64,000 bases of DNA from Segnochrobactrum spirostomi (GCF_009600605.1 NZ_VWNA01000001.1:1770001-1834000), one strand, 5' to 3'; shown: positions 19,796 through 29,068, counted from the first letter of the stretch. A program made the numbers and translations. Notes: generated by a model not told the origin, from the letters alone.

Positions 19796-20533
19796 ATGCC
19801 CCGCTACAAGCTCACGATCGAATATGACGGCGGCCTCTTCGTCGGTTGGCAGCGCCAGGGCCTCGGCACGTCGATCCAGAGCGAGCTCGAGCGGGCGGTC
19901 GAGGCCTTCTGCGGTGAGGCGGTGCGCGTCAACGGCGCCGGCCGCACCGATGCCGGCGTCCACGCCGAGGGCCAAGTCGCCCACATCGATCTGACGCGGA
20001 CCTGGCCGACCGACACCGTGCGCGATGCGATCAACGCGCACCTACGCCCGTCGCCGATCGCGGTCCTTTCGGCGGAGATCGTGGCCGACGATTTCGACGC
20101 CCGCTTTTCGGCGGTCGAGCGGCATTATCGCTACCGCATCCTCAATCGCCGGGCGCCGGCGACGCTGGAGCGCGGCCGCATCTGGCAGGTGCCGCGCCCG
20201 CTCGACGCGGACGCGATGGCGGAGGCGGCGAAGGTTCTCCTCGGCCGCCACGATTTCACGACCTTCCGCTCGACCGAGTGCCAGGCGAAGAGCCCGGTCC
20301 GCACGTTGGACCGGCTCACCGTGACCCGCGACGGCGCGGTCGTGACGATCGAGGTCTCGGCGCGGTCGTTCCTGCACAATCAGGTGCGCTCGATGACCGG
20401 CTCGCTGGCCCTCGTCGGCGACGGACGCTGGACCGCCGCCGACCTCGCGAGCGCCTTGGAGGCGCGCGACCGCAAGGCCTGCGGCCCCGTCGCCCCCCCG
20501 GACGGCCTCGCCCTCATGCGGGTCGATTATTGA
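19796..20533 (+). CDS. truA: tRNA pseudouridine(38-40) synthase
   Basis: 245 residues. It modifies U38-U40 in tRNA anticodon arms. The catalytic Asp lies in [27 protein letters not shown] at the N-terminus and [12 protein letters not shown] near the C-terminus are typical. It is co-directional with def and fmt. In related genomes dapE lies next to this block; here an NlpC/P60 gene intervenes. Confidence 0.96.
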   Translation: MPRYKLTIEYDGGLFVGWQRQGLGTSIQSELERAVEAFCGEAVRVNGAGRTDAGVHAEGQVAHIDLTRTWPTDTVRDAINAHLRPSPIAVLSAEIVADDFDARFSAVERHYRYRILNRRAPATLERGRIWQVPRPLDADAMAEAAKVLLGRHDFTTFRSTECQAKSPVRTLDRLTVTRDGAVVTIEVSARSFLHNQVRSMTGSLALVGDGRWTAADLASALEARDRKACGPVAPPDGLALMRVDY

Positions 20534-20543
20534 AGCCCGCAGA

Positions 20544-21029
20544 TCACTGAGTTTCGATCCCGGGCGGCAGTTCGGGGTCAACCGCATTATTTGCCCATGG
20601 CAGGCCGGTCGGCCGCCGAAAGCCAACGATGTCGTGCCGTCGGTCGATCCGCCGAACGCGGACCTTGGCACCTGTCGCCCGCGCGATGGCGACCGAGATC
20701 GTTTCCGAGCCGCCCCCGCCCGCCTCGATCATAAGCGTCGGGTTCAAACAGATGGCGATGTGCCCGACACGGCGCTGCGTGCCGTAGAAGACGATGGTTC
20801 CACAATGGACGTCGGCCCGACTTAACACAGGCGTCCCATTGCGCCGATCGCTGAAGTGTCGGTAGAGGCCATCCGCGCTCTGGTCCCCCGAGGGATCGAG
20901 CCCCAAGGATGCGAGGGCCATTTGCGCGAAGCCGGAGCAGTCGAACGCTGAAGGTCCATCCGCGCCCCAGATATAGGGCAGCCCGAGAAACGGCTTGAGA
21001 TGATCGTAGAAATCTTGCGGCGTCGCCAT
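20544..21029 (-). CDS. NlpC/P60-family peptidase-like protein
   Basis: 161 residues from the ATG at 21029, preceded by AAGGGGGGAA. The NlpC/P60 triad region is visible: FLGLPYIWGADG, nucleophile DCSGFAQM (Cys about residue 33) and RVGHIAICL with the His (about residue 90). These enzymes cleave D-Glu/DAP bonds in cell-wall peptides. No signal peptide is seen, so it may be cytosolic, an effector, or a phage/transfer-system lysin. Its base composition is lower in GC than its neighbours and its upstream DNA is AT-rich. It sits between truA and the dapE pair, looking like an insertion. Confidence 0.72.
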   Translation of the reverse strand: MATPQDFYDHLKPFLGLPYIWGADGPSAFDCSGFAQMALASLGLDPSGDQSADGLYRHFSDRRNGTPVLSRADVHCGTIVFYGTQRRVGHIAICLNPTLMIEAGGGGSETISVAIARATGAKVRVRRIDRRHDIVGFRRPTGLPWANNAVDPELPPGIETQ

Positions 21030-21109
21030 AGCAATTCCCCCCTTCGATGACGGTCGGAGAGGCGCGAGCAACAACGCAAGGATTTCAGTTCGCACCCCAG
21101 CAGTCGCAG

Positions 21110-21128
21110 AATTGTAAATAACACAATT
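21110..21128. promoter_or_regulatory. AT-rich inverted repeat upstream of the NlpC/P60 gene
   Basis: AATTGT (21110-21115) and ACAATT (21123-21128) form an inverted repeat inside an AT-rich stretch (about 21108-21160) unlike the GC-rich surroundings. It lies about 80 bp upstream of the NlpC/P60 start and may be its operator/promoter region. I see no gene in 21030-21266. Confidence 0.35.
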
Positions 21129-21266
21129 TATACGAGTGTCACAGCATAAATTGCAGCTCAACGAGGAGCGGACGCCCGCCTCCCGGTGCGCTGGCGCTAC
21201 GCCGCTCGTCCGGCTCAAGGCCGTCGCGAGCGATCGGTGCGCATCATCGGCGAAGCGAGAGAGGCC

Positions 21267-21869
21267 TCACGGCCCGATCAGCCGATCGATCAGGGTCGAG
21301 ACGCCGATGCTGACGAGGAAATCGAGAACCACGAGGCCGATCGAGAAGGCGACCGGGGTGCCGAGCGCGAGCCGCGCCACCCGATAATTGTAGGCGAGCA
21401 CGCCGACGAGCGCGACGAGGCTCGCGAGCAGCCATCCGTCGGTGCCGACGAGGCCGAACGAGAGCAGGATCTCCGGGATCACGTAGATCGCGGCGGAGAC
21501 GACGCTCGCCCAGTTGCGCACGATGATGAAGGCGGCATAGCGCCCGCCGATGCCGAGCGGCTTCGCCGCGAGACCGAGCAGGATCGGGAACGTCACCCAA
21601 TCGACGATCAGCGCGACGGCGCGGGTGAAGACGAACGGGCCCCACGGGAAGACGCCGTTCGGCATCTCCGCGAGCATAATCGAAAGCTGCGCCTCGCCGA
21701 TCGTCGAGACGGCGAAGGCGGGGATCAGCAGCACGATCGCGGCGAACGAGCCCCAGAAGCCCTCGACCGAGAAATCGAAGGCGGCGAGCGCGTTCGGCCG
21801 CCCGAACAGGATGTCGAGGGCGCCCTGAAGCGCACGGCGGGCTTCCGAATAGGCACGCACCAATCCCAT
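21267..21869 (-). CDS. Conserved inner-membrane protein, dapE-linked
   Basis: 200 residues from the ATG at 21869, 4 nt after the dapE stop, so co-transcribed with it. At least five hydrophobic segments are visible (for example FAAIVLLIPAFAVSTI, VIPEILLSFGLVGTDG, LLASLVALVGVLAYNY, PVAFSIGLVVLDFLVS). No catalytic motif is recognised. A similar multi-pass protein often accompanies dapE in Rhizobiales, but its role is unknown to me. Confidence 0.75.
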   Translation of the reverse strand: MGLVRAYSEARRALQGALDILFGRPNALAAFDFSVEGFWGSFAAIVLLIPAFAVSTIGEAQLSIMLAEMPNGVFPWGPFVFTRAVALIVDWVTFPILLGLAAKPLGIGGRYAAFIIVRNWASVVSAAIYVIPEILLSFGLVGTDGWLLASLVALVGVLAYNYRVARLALGTPVAFSIGLVVLDFLVSIGVSTLIDRLIGP

Positions 21870-21873
21870 CGCC

Positions 21874-23061
21874 TCAGGCCCGGAAGAAATGATCGAGGAA
21901 ACGGCGATAGAGCCGGGCAAGCGCGCCGAGTTCGGCGAGCGGCACCCGCTCGTCGATCTGGTGCATCGTCGTGCCGACGAGGCCGAATTCGACCACCGGG
22001 CAATAATCCTTGATGAAACGGGCGTCCGACGTGCCGCCGCCGGTGCCGAGCTCGGGCGTCACGCCGGTGATTTCGCCGACCGCCGCCGTCAAGGCCTCGA
22101 CGAGGCGGCCGTCCGGCGCGGTCAGGAAGACGCCGCCGGAGACCCGCTCGAAGGCGAGCGCCGGCACCGGCAAACCGGCCGCCGCGGCGGCAGTCGCAAG
22201 CCGGCGGGCGAGTTCGGCCGCGAGCGTCTCCGGCGTCCACAGGTCGTTGTAGCGGATGTTGAAGCGCGCCTGCGCCTCCGCCGGGATGACGTTCCACGAC
22301 GGGTTGCCGACATCGACCGAAACGAGTTCGAGGTTCGAGGGCGCGAAATGCGGCGTGCCGGCGTCGAGAGGCGGGTCGAGCAGCGCCGGCAGCAGGCGGA
22401 CCAGCGCCGGGATCGGGTTGTCCGCCCGCTCGGGATAGGCGACGTGCCCCTGCACGCCGCGCACGGTCACCGTGCCGGACAGCGAGCCGCGGCGGCCGAT
22501 CTTGATGGTGTCGCCCAGCGTCGCCGCGTTGGTCGGCTCACCGACGAGCGCCGCATCGAAGCGCTCGCCCCGCGCCCGGCACCAATCGAGGAGCTTCACC
22601 GTGCCGTTGATCGAGGGCCCCTCCTCGTCGCCGGTGAGGAGGAACGAGATCGTGCCGGGCAGAACGCCCCCGTGCACGCCGCCGTGGGCCTCGGCATAAT
22701 CGAGCGCGGCGGCGATGAAAGCGGCGACCGCCCCCTTCATGTCGACGGCGCCGCGGCCGATCAGATCGTCGCCGGCGATCTCGGCCGCGAACGGCCCGTG
22801 GGTCCAGCGCGCGGTCTCGCCCGGCGGCACCACGTCGAGATGGCCGGCAAAGGTGAGATGCGGGCCGCCCGTCCCGAGCTTGGCGAACAGGTTTTCCACC
22901 GCGGGCGTACCGTCTTCGGTGAAGACCGGGCGCTCCACTGCGAAGCCGGCCGGCCGCAGCAGCGCCTCGACGGCGTCGAACGCCTCCGCCCCCGCCGGGG
23001 TGACGCTGGGGCAAGTGATGAGGGTGCGGGCGATGGCGATCGAGCGGGCGGGAAGATCCAT
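21874..23061 (-). CDS. dapE: Succinyl-diaminopimelate desuccinylase
   Basis: 395 residues, slightly above the usual 375-385. It hydrolyses N-succinyl-L,L-diaminopimelate in the lysine/DAP pathway. M20 peptidase features: GHLDVVPPG (metal His and catalytic Asp), VDMKGAVAAF (bridging Asp), TGDEEGPSINGT (catalytic Glu pair) and the GTSDARFIKDY metal-site region near the C-terminus. The membrane protein follows at 4 nt. Confidence 0.95.
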   Translation of the reverse strand: MDLPARSIAIARTLITCPSVTPAGAEAFDAVEALLRPAGFAVERPVFTEDGTPAVENLFAKLGTGGPHLTFAGHLDVVPPGETARWTHGPFAAEIAGDDLIGRGAVDMKGAVAAFIAAALDYAEAHGGVHGGVLPGTISFLLTGDEEGPSINGTVKLLDWCRARGERFDAALVGEPTNAATLGDTIKIGRRGSLSGTVTVRGVQGHVAYPERADNPIPALVRLLPALLDPPLDAGTPHFAPSNLELVSVDVGNPSWNVIPAEAQARFNIRYNDLWTPETLAAELARRLATAAAAAGLPVPALAFERVSGGVFLTAPDGRLVEALTAAVGEITGVTPELGTGGGTSDARFIKDYCPVVEFGLVGTTMHQIDERVPLAELGALARLYRRFLDHFFRA

Positions 23062-23231
23062 GGTGCGCCGATCTAGGGCTCACCGCGCGCGGGCGTCAAC
23101 TGCGCCGGTGACGGACGGGTGACCGCGCGGCAAGCCTCGCGACAGGCCGTCGCCGCAGGGGCGCCCTCGCCCCTCGCGCGGTCGCCTCCGCGTGCCTATG
23201 TTCCGAGGCGCGCCGGCCTTGGAGACCCAGG

Positions 23232-23849
23232 ATGCTCGATATCAACGGTGCCCTTTATGTGCCGGGCTTTCTCGACGGTGCGGCCCTGCGCCGGCTCGCC
23301 GAGGCGATCGCCGCGATTCTCGCCGAGGCGCCTGCCTTCACCCCGCGTATGCCGCGCACCGGCAAGGCCTTCTCGGTCAGGATGACGAATTGCGGCTCGC
23401 TCGGCTGGGTTTCGGACGTCACAGGCTACCGCTACCAGAACGGCCATCCCGAAACCGGCCGGCCGTGGCCTGCGATTCCATCGATGCTACTCGATGCGTG
23501 GGCGGCGCTCGCCGATTGGCCCGGCCCGCCGGAAGCCTGCCTGATCAATCTCTACGGCACCGGTGCGCGCATGGGCCTGCACCAGGACCGCGACGAGGCG
23601 GCGCTCGACGCGCCGGTCGTCTCGCTGTCGCTCGGCGACAGCGCGGTGTTTCGCGTCGGAGGACAAAAGCGCGGCGATCCGAGCCGCAGCGTGACGCTCC
23701 ACTCGGGGGACGCGATCGTGCTCGGCGGGGCTGCGCGGCTCGCCTTCCACGGCATCGACCGGGTGCTCGCCGGCTCCTCGCGGCTGCTGCCGGAGGGCGG
23801 GCGGATCAACCTCACCTTGCGCCGGGTGACGCCACTGCGCCCGGCCTAA
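23232..23849 (+). CDS. alkB: AlkB-type alpha-ketoglutarate-dependent DNA dealkylase
   Basis: 205 residues. The Fe(II)/2-oxoglutarate site is complete: MGLHQDRDE (HxD) and a downstream His in LAFHGIDR, with RINLTLRR supplying the RxxxxxR 2-oxoglutarate-binding arginines. LINLYGTGARMGLHQD is the typical AlkB core. It repairs 1-meA and 3-meC by oxidative demethylation. The annotated start at 23232 follows GGAGACCCAGG. It stands alone, convergent with a DUF3297 gene. Confidence 0.92.
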   Translation: MLDINGALYVPGFLDGAALRRLAEAIAAILAEAPAFTPRMPRTGKAFSVRMTNCGSLGWVSDVTGYRYQNGHPETGRPWPAIPSMLLDAWAALADWPGPPEACLINLYGTGARMGLHQDRDEAALDAPVVSLSLGDSAVFRVGGQKRGDPSRSVTLHSGDAIVLGGAARLAFHGIDRVLAGSSRLLPEGGRINLTLRRVTPLRPA

Positions 23850-23874
23850 CCCGGCGCCGTGGCGCAGACGAGGC

Positions 23875-24120
23875 TCAGCCTTCGTCCTTCAGATAAGCCT
23901 CGACCTCGCCGTTGAGGCGGATGGTGAGGGGATTGCCCTTGCGGTCGCGGGCATTGCCGACGGCGACGCGGATCCAGCCCTCGCTCACGCAATATTCCTC
24001 GACGTTGGTCTTCTCAACGCCCTTGAAGCGGATGCCGATGCCGCGCTCGAGCAGCGCCGCGTCATGGAACGGGCTCGAAGGGTCGCTCGAAAGGCGGTCG
24101 GGCAGAGTCGTGTCGGTCAT
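23875..24120 (-). CDS. DUF3297 family protein
   Basis: 81 residues from the ATG at 24120. The protein is small, soluble and strongly conserved in Proteobacteria, matching the DUF3297 pattern LPDRLSSDPSSPFHD..LLERGIGIRFKG and EGWIRVAVGNARDRKGNPL. No function is established. A longer in-frame reading reaching 24198 is less likely because the conserved family begins at MTD. Confidence 0.8.
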   Translation of the reverse strand: MTDTTLPDRLSSDPSSPFHDAALLERGIGIRFKGVEKTNVEEYCVSEGWIRVAVGNARDRKGNPLTIRLNGEVEAYLKDEG

Positions 24121-24286
24121 GTCGGGGTTCGGTCCTGATGGCTGTCCCAGCGAACGCTCGCCATGCCACCGTGCGAGCAGCCGCGTCAAGCACGCCATCC
24201 ACGCGCACCGGCACGCCGGACCGCCAGGCGCCGGTTCATGACGGGCACAGGTTCGTTATATCGTGGGAAGAGCGGAGGAAGCGGCC

Positions 24287-24529
24287 ATGATCGAGCTGTC
24301 CGACGATATTGAATACCTGGCCCGACGAATGGCGGCACGCAGCGGGCAAGCGCCCGAGCAGGTGATCCGAGCCGCGCTCGAGCGCGAAGCGCGCGCCCAG
24401 GGGTTCGCCTCTCGCGGCAGGGCCCGACGCATGACGGTCGAGGAGATGCTCGCCCTCGGCAGGACGATCGCGGCCCTCCCCCTTCTCGATCCGCGATCGG
24501 CAAGCGAGATCGCAGATGATCTCAACTGA
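24287..24529 (+). CDS. Orphan VapB-type antitoxin, probably C-terminally shortened
   Basis: 80 residues after a good GGAGGA site. It resembles the Rv0623-type VapB family: a short N-terminal DNA-binding strand and helix, EALEREARA-like middle, RRMTVEEMLALGR and LLDPRSASEIADDLN at the end. Family members usually continue with a YDExGLP-like tail that contacts the VapC toxin, and a PIN-domain gene follows. Here the protein stops at DDLN and the next gene is a convergent DUF1402. The toxin gene is therefore missing. Confidence 0.65.
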   Translation: MIELSDDIEYLARRMAARSGQAPEQVIRAALEREARAQGFASRGRARRMTVEEMLALGRTIAALPLLDPRSASEIADDLN

Positions 24530-24532
24530 GCC

Positions 24533-25516
24533 TTATCGCCCGAGCAGCTTCTGCAAGTCCGGCAGCTTCTCGTTGATCAGCCAGCCGTAATAATTCTCTT
24601 GCGGATAGATGAGGTCGGCACCGGACCGGCCGGCATTGGCGGCCTTGAGGGCGCGGGCGCGGTCGCGAACGTCGCCGAGATTATAGAGCGTCGCGGTGAT
24701 GCCCGGATTTTCGGAAATGTCGAAGCCTGCGATCTGGCGGTAGGCGTCGATCGACAGTCGGATCACCGCCGCCACATAATGGAGCGAGGAATCCGGGTCC
24801 ATGATCTCGTGATAGAGCTGCGGTCCGTTGTCCATCGAGATCAGGGTCTGGCCGCCCTTCTCATGGACGATGTCGGCGACGGAGAGCGCCGCGAGCGGGC
24901 TCAACTGGCCGAGGCCGAAGGTCTGGCCAGCAAAGAGCGGCTGGAAGAAGACGCGGCCGAACCGGTCGTTGGGCCAGTCGATGCCGTCCACGGTCTTGCC
25001 GCGGAAGGTCGTGTTCCACACTTCTTCCCGGCAATCCCAAAGGTCGTAATCGTTGGTCTCGCTGGCGCAGCGGGCGAATTGCGGCTTCGCCACGAACTCC
25101 GCGATGGTGACGCCCTTCGCCCGGAACACGATCGGCGTACCGAGATATTCCATGGCCTTCATGTAGTAGCCTTGGGCGGTGTCGATGGCGTCCACGTTGT
25201 AGGTGTGCTCGCCGACGAGCGCGCCGATCACGTGGATCGGGTCGATGCCGTAGATCGCCGAGATCGTCTTGATCTTGTCGATCAGGGCGTGGTCGCGGGC
25301 GAGCATGGCGTAGACCTGCCGGTACTTGCCCTCGAACGAGCCGCCGGTCTCCTTGGTGCGTGCGACCGAGTAGCCGCTGATCGGCGGCTGGGTGGCCGAG
25401 CGGTTGCCGGGGGGCACGACGACCGGGTCTGCGAGCGCGACGAGCGGAGCGATCACGAGGGCCGCGAGGCCCGCGACGACACGGGCGAGGCGAAGCTGGA
25501 TCGACGGACGGCGCAT
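24533..25516 (-). CDS. DUF1402 family exported protein
   Basis: 327 residues from the ATG at 25516. A signal peptide is present (ARVVAGLAALVIAPLVALA, cleavage about residue 27). The mature protein has IYGIDPIHVIGALVGEHTYNVD, a DLWDCREEVW segment with a Cys pair nearby, and GLGQLSPLAAL. The GEHTYN/GLGQLSP pattern recalls a lytic-transglycosylase-like core (Glu followed by GxGQ), which is an inference. DUF1402 occurs mainly in Rhizobiales and has no confirmed function. Confidence 0.78.
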   Translation of the reverse strand: MRRPSIQLRLARVVAGLAALVIAPLVALADPVVVPPGNRSATQPPISGYSVARTKETGGSFEGKYRQVYAMLARDHALIDKIKTISAIYGIDPIHVIGALVGEHTYNVDAIDTAQGYYMKAMEYLGTPIVFRAKGVTIAEFVAKPQFARCASETNDYDLWDCREEVWNTTFRGKTVDGIDWPNDRFGRVFFQPLFAGQTFGLGQLSPLAALSVADIVHEKGGQTLISMDNGPQLYHEIMDPDSSLHYVAAVIRLSIDAYRQIAGFDISENPGITATLYNLGDVRDRARALKAANAGRSGADLIYPQENYYGWLINEKLPDLQKLLGR

Positions 25517-25686
25517 CGGCGGAACGACCCTCAAAAAGCGCGGGAACCGGTGGCGCCCGAGGTGCCGGGCGGCCCCATTTGGACGCCCCCGCCGCGAAAA
25601 GCAATCACGCACCCAAGCGGGGCGGCCACGATTGTGGGAGCAGCTTCGTTTTAGGGAGAGACGTGGCGGGGATGTGGCGTTGCATT

Positions 25687-25986
25687 TCAATCGCCGCCGA
25701 GGTGGCGGCGCGGGACCATGCTGACATGCAGCACGCGGACAATTCTCACCACTCCACCGTCAATCCGGAAGACAACGACATGGCGTCCTGCCCGCAGGCT
25801 CGACCGCCCTGCCCCGAGATCGGGCCGGGAGCAACCGGGGTGTTCGTCGGACCGCAGGCGTTCGAAGGCGTCTTCGAGCATCCGCCGATATCGCTCGGCT
25901 TGGGACGTGCCCCAGACTTCCCGCGTGTAGACGACGATGGAGCGCAAATCCCTCCGCGCCGCCGCCGAGAGGAGGAGCCGCCTCAC
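25687..25986 (-). CDS. parE: ParE/RelE-family toxin
   Basis: 99 residues. Typical ParE features: LSAAARRDLRSIVVYT near the N-terminus, a helix pair, and GRHVVVFRIDGGVVRIVRVLHVSMVPRRHL (shown as GRHVVVFRIDGG then VRIVRVLH), the conserved beta-strand end. ParE toxins act on DNA gyrase; RelE relatives cut mRNA, so the target is not certain. It overlaps the parD stop by 4 nt and follows the antitoxin, the usual order. Confidence 0.85.
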   Translation of the reverse strand: MRRLLLSAAARRDLRSIVVYTREVWGTSQAERYRRMLEDAFERLRSDEHPGCSRPDLGAGRSSLRAGRHVVVFRIDGGVVRIVRVLHVSMVPRRHLGGD

Positions 25987-26237
25987 AGCCGATCGAAAAA
26001 GGCGCGAATGTCGTCCTCGGGCTCAATGACCGAGAAGCGGCCGGCGGTAAGATCCGCTTCGCCGACCTCGATCGCTTCGAGGAGCGAGAGCCGCGCCTGC
26101 GCCAGAGACTCGTCGCGTGCCGCCAGGAGGCGAAGGGCCTCCCGCACGACGTCGCTCGCATCATCGTAGAACCCGGAGGCGACCTTCTCCCGGATCATTT
26201 CCTCGAGCTTCGGCGTCAGCGAGATGTCCATCGCCAA
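25983..26237 (-). CDS. parD: ParD-family antitoxin
   Basis: 84 residues. The N-terminal ribbon-helix-helix (DISLTPKLEEMIREKVASG, YDDASDVVREALRLL) is the DNA-binding and dimerisation part; the C-terminal segment (RFSVIEPEDDIRAFFDRL) should wrap ParE. It is transcribed just before parE and is expected to autoregulate the pair. Confidence 0.87.
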   Translation of the reverse strand: MAMDISLTPKLEEMIREKVASGFYDDASDVVREALRLLAARDESLAQARLSLLEAIEVGEADLTAGRFSVIEPEDDIRAFFDRL

Positions 26238-26326
26238 TCTCCCTCGTCCCGCTCAGAATCAGGCACCGCCTCGTCTTTGTCAAAGAATGCGGCCCGGCCG
26301 GCAGGAACGAACGAAGCCCGAGCCCG

Positions 26327-27630
26327 TCACAGGATGAACCGGCTCAGGTCGGTGTTCTTGGCGAGGTCGCCGATGTTGGTGCGCACGAAGGCGCCGTCGA
26401 TCGCGATCACGTCGCCGCCACGGTCCGGCGCAGTGAAGGAGATGTCGTCGAGCACCCGCTCCATCACCGTCTGCAGCCGCCGGGCGCCGATGTTCTCGAC
26501 CGTCGCGTTGATCTCCACCGCGATCTCGGCGATCGCGTCGATGGCGTCGTCGGTGAACGACAGCGTCACCTGCTCGGTGCCGAGCATGGCGATCGACTGC
26601 TTGATGAGGCTCGCCTCGGTCTCCGTCAGGATGCGCTTGAAGTCCGCCTTGTCGAGCGGCTTCAGCTCGACGCGGATCGGCAGCCGGCCCTGGAGTTCGG
26701 GCAGGAGATCGGCCGGGCTCGCCACATGGAAGGCGCCCGAGGCGATGAAGAGGATGTGGTCCGTCTTCACCGAGCCGTGCTTGGTCGCGACCGTGGTGCC
26801 TTCGATGAGGGGCAGGAGGTCGCGCTGGACGCCCTCGCGGGAGACGTCGCCGCTCATGCGGCCCTCGCGGGCGCAGATCTTGTCGATCTCGTCGAGGAAG
26901 ACGATGCCCTCGTTCTCGACGAGATGGATCGCCTCCTGCACGAGCGCGTCCTGGTCGAGCAGCTTGTCGCTCTCCTCGGCGATCAGCGGCTGATAGGCTT
27001 CCTTGACCGTCACGCGCCGCGGCTTGCGCTGGCCGCCGAAGGTCTTGCCGAGCATGTCGCCGAGATTCATGACGCCGAGGCTCGCGCCCGGCATGCCGGG
27101 GATCTCGAAATACGGCATCCCGCTCTGGGCGGCGACCTCGATCTCGATCTCCTTGTCGTCGAGTTCGCCGTCGCGCAGCTTCTTGCGGAAGCTGTCGCGG
27201 GTGGCCGGGCTCGCGGCGCGGCCGACGAGAGCGTCGAGCACGCGCTCCTCGGCCTGGAGATGGGCCTTCGCCTCGACGCCCTTGCGCTTCTTCTCGCGCA
27301 CCAGCGTGATGCCGATCTCGACGAGGTCGCGCACGATCTGCTCGACGTCGCGGCCGACATAGCCGACCTCGGTGAACTTGGTCGCCTCGACCTTGAGGAA
27401 CGGCGCCCCGGCGAGCTTGGCGAGCCGGCGGGAGATCTCCGTCTTGCCGACGCCGGTCGGGCCGATCATCAGGATGTTCTTCGGCAGCACCTCTTCGCGC
27501 ATCGTCTCGTCGAGCTGCTGGCGGCGCCAGCGGTTGCGCAGCGCGATGGCGACGGCCCGCTTCGCCGCGTGCTGGCCGACGATGTAGCGGTCGAGTTCGG
27601 AAACGATCTCGCGGGGGAGAAATCGGTCAT
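26327..27630 (-). CDS. hslU: HslU, ATPase of the HslUV protease (single-base frameshift near the start)
   Basis: AAA+ unfoldase that feeds substrates to HslV. Walker [10 protein letters not shown], Walker [11 protein letters not shown], the I-domain and the C-terminal SRFIL tail that docks in HslV are all present. The ATG at 27630 follows a good AAGGGG site and encodes MTDFSP, but the next conserved residues [15 protein letters not shown] are in another frame. Adding one C to the run of five (27613-27617 on this strand) restores [14 protein letters not shown] and a 434-residue protein, the normal length. There is no credible in-frame start without it. Confidence 0.88.
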
Positions 27631-27791
27631 CGGAGCCCCTTGTCTCGGCCGCCTCGTCCGGCGGCCCTTTGGCTGCCCGGTGCCGCCGCGCGCCCCGCCG
27701 CCCCGATGGCGCGGCGCGGGCCGTCCCGGCAGCGAGCCGCCCGCCTGTGGCGGCGCGGCCCGGGTGAACGGGTGGAAGACGCCGGCCGCCG

Positions 27792-28352
27792 TCAGGCGGC
27801 CGCGAGCTTTTCGACGGTGACGTTGCCGTTCGTGTAGACGCAGATGTCGGCGGCGATCGCCATCGCGCGCCGGGCGATCGTCTCGGCATCGAGGTCCTGG
27901 TCGATCAAAGCGCGGGCGGCGGCGAGCGCATATTGGCCGCCGGAGCCGATGCCCATCACGCCGCCCTCGGGCTCCAGCACGTCACCGGTGCCGGTGAGGA
28001 CGAGCGTCGTGGTGCGGTCGGCGACGATCATCATCGCCTCGAGCTGGCGCAGATAGCGGTCGGTGCGCCAGTCCTTGGCGAGCTCGACGCAGGCGCGGGT
28101 GAGTTGCTCGGGGTACTTCTCGAGCTTCGTTTCGAGGCGCTCGAGCAGGGTGAAGGCATCGGCGGTCGCCCCGGCGAAGCCCGCGATCACGGCGCCCTTG
28201 CCGATCGGGCGGACCTTGCGGGCGCTCGACTTGATGACGGTTTGGCCGAGGCTCACCTGGCCGTCGCCGGCGATGACCACCTCGCCACCCTTGCGGACGG
28301 TGACGATGGTCGTGCCGTGCCATTGCTCGATGCGAGCGGAAGATTGATGCAT
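27792..28352 (-). CDS. hslV: HslV, proteolytic subunit of the HslUV protease
   Basis: 186 residues from the ATG at 28352. N-terminal threonine hydrolase: the catalytic Thr lies in [13 protein letters not shown] at about residue 14, so a 13-residue propeptide ending HG must be removed, as usual in alphaproteobacterial Hsl[14 protein letters not shown] and [13 protein letters not shown] are canonical. It precedes hslU on the same strand with a 161-bp gap. An in-frame GTG at 28364 would add four residues; neither start has a strong RBS. Confidence 0.94.
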   Translation of the reverse strand: MHQSSARIEQWHGTTIVTVRKGGEVVIAGDGQVSLGQTVIKSSARKVRPIGKGAVIAGFAGATADAFTLLERLETKLEKYPEQLTRACVELAKDWRTDRYLRQLEAMMIVADRTTTLVLTGTGDVLEPEGGVMGIGSGGQYALAAARALIDQDLDAETIARRAMAIAADICVYTNGNVTVEKLAAA

Positions 28353-28455
28353 GGTCGATGTCACAGGAAGTCTGAACTCGAAAAACGGGGCCCGGACGTG
28401 GTCGAGGCTTATGTAGGCGGAGGGGCGGCGGGCACAACCCGGCCGCCGCGGTGCC

Positions 28456-28914
28456 TCAGCGGCAGCGCTCCTGATAGGCCTCGAGCGCGGCCTTGAGGTC
28501 GGCGGGGATCGGAACCGCCTTGTGGGCGTCGAGGGAGGTGGTGACGACGACGAAGCGGCCGCGCACCGCCTCCTCCTCCCCCTTCATGGCGTGCAGCGTC
28601 AGCCCGAACGACGCCCGCCCGATATTGGCGACGACGACGGCGACGTCGAGATGCTCCCCCATGAAGCCGGGGATGAGGAAATCCGCCGAGGCGTGGGCAT
28701 AGCCGACGCCCAGTCGGCGATCGCGGATCAGGGCATGATAATCGAGCCCGAGGGCGGCCGGGTACCAGTCCTCGATCACGCTGTTGAAGATGTCGAAATA
28801 GTTCGGCGTATAGACGATGCCGGCCGGGTCGCACTGGCCGAAGCGGATCATCACCCGGGTGCGCCAGACCCCGGGCGCGAGATCCTCGACGCGGATGCGT
28901 TCGATGCGCGACAT
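28456..28914 (-). CDS. Hotdog-fold acyl-CoA thioesterase (4HBT type)
   Basis: 152 residues from ATG 28914. The 4HBT active-site pattern [21 protein letters not shown] is present (Asp in CDPAG). Such enzymes release carboxylic acids from aryl- or acyl-CoA. It is divergent from the SDR-MarR-beta-oxidation genes of the aromatic CoA cluster and homologues sit in the same kind of cluster elsewhere, so it may recycle CoA from stalled intermediates. A longer reading from 28971 is possible but less likely. Confidence 0.85.
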   Translation of the reverse strand: MSRIERIRVEDLAPGVWRTRVMIRFGQCDPAGIVYTPNYFDIFNSVIEDWYPAALGLDYHALIRDRRLGVGYAHASADFLIPGFMGEHLDVAVVVANIGRASFGLTLHAMKGEEEAVRGRFVVVTTSLDAHKAVPIPADLKAALEAYQERCR

Positions 28915-29048
28915 GTCTTCCCGGACCCCCGAGAGCTTCCGCGCCCCATCGGCGCGGCCGAGCCATAGCACGGCCGGCCCGGCGGGCGAAGGGGGCCGCG
29001 TCGCGCGGTATCGCTCGGGCGCGCGACGCCGCGGCTATCTCCGGACAC

Positions 29049-29068
29049 GTTCGAAAATTATTTTGAAC
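29049..29068. promoter_or_regulatory. Near-palindrome, candidate MarR operator
   Basis: GTTCGAAAATTATTTTGAAC is a 20-bp imperfect inverted repeat (arms GTTC-AAAAT with one extra G on the left) in an AT-rich patch of the 242-bp gap between the divergent thioesterase and SDR genes. Its size and symmetry suit the MarR-family regulator encoded in the same operon. Binding is inferred. Confidence 0.55.

Noticed and set aside
21137-21160. TGTCACA upstream of the NlpC/P60 gene as a second ECF41 promoter
   Set aside because: No CGTC follows at 16 bp and it points away from the NlpC/P60 gene, so it fails the two-part consensus. The TGTCACA near 28358 fails likewise.
24121-24198. Upstream extension of the DUF3297 gene to 107 residues
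   Set aside because: Residues before MTDTTLP do not match the family and contain no RBS-supported start.
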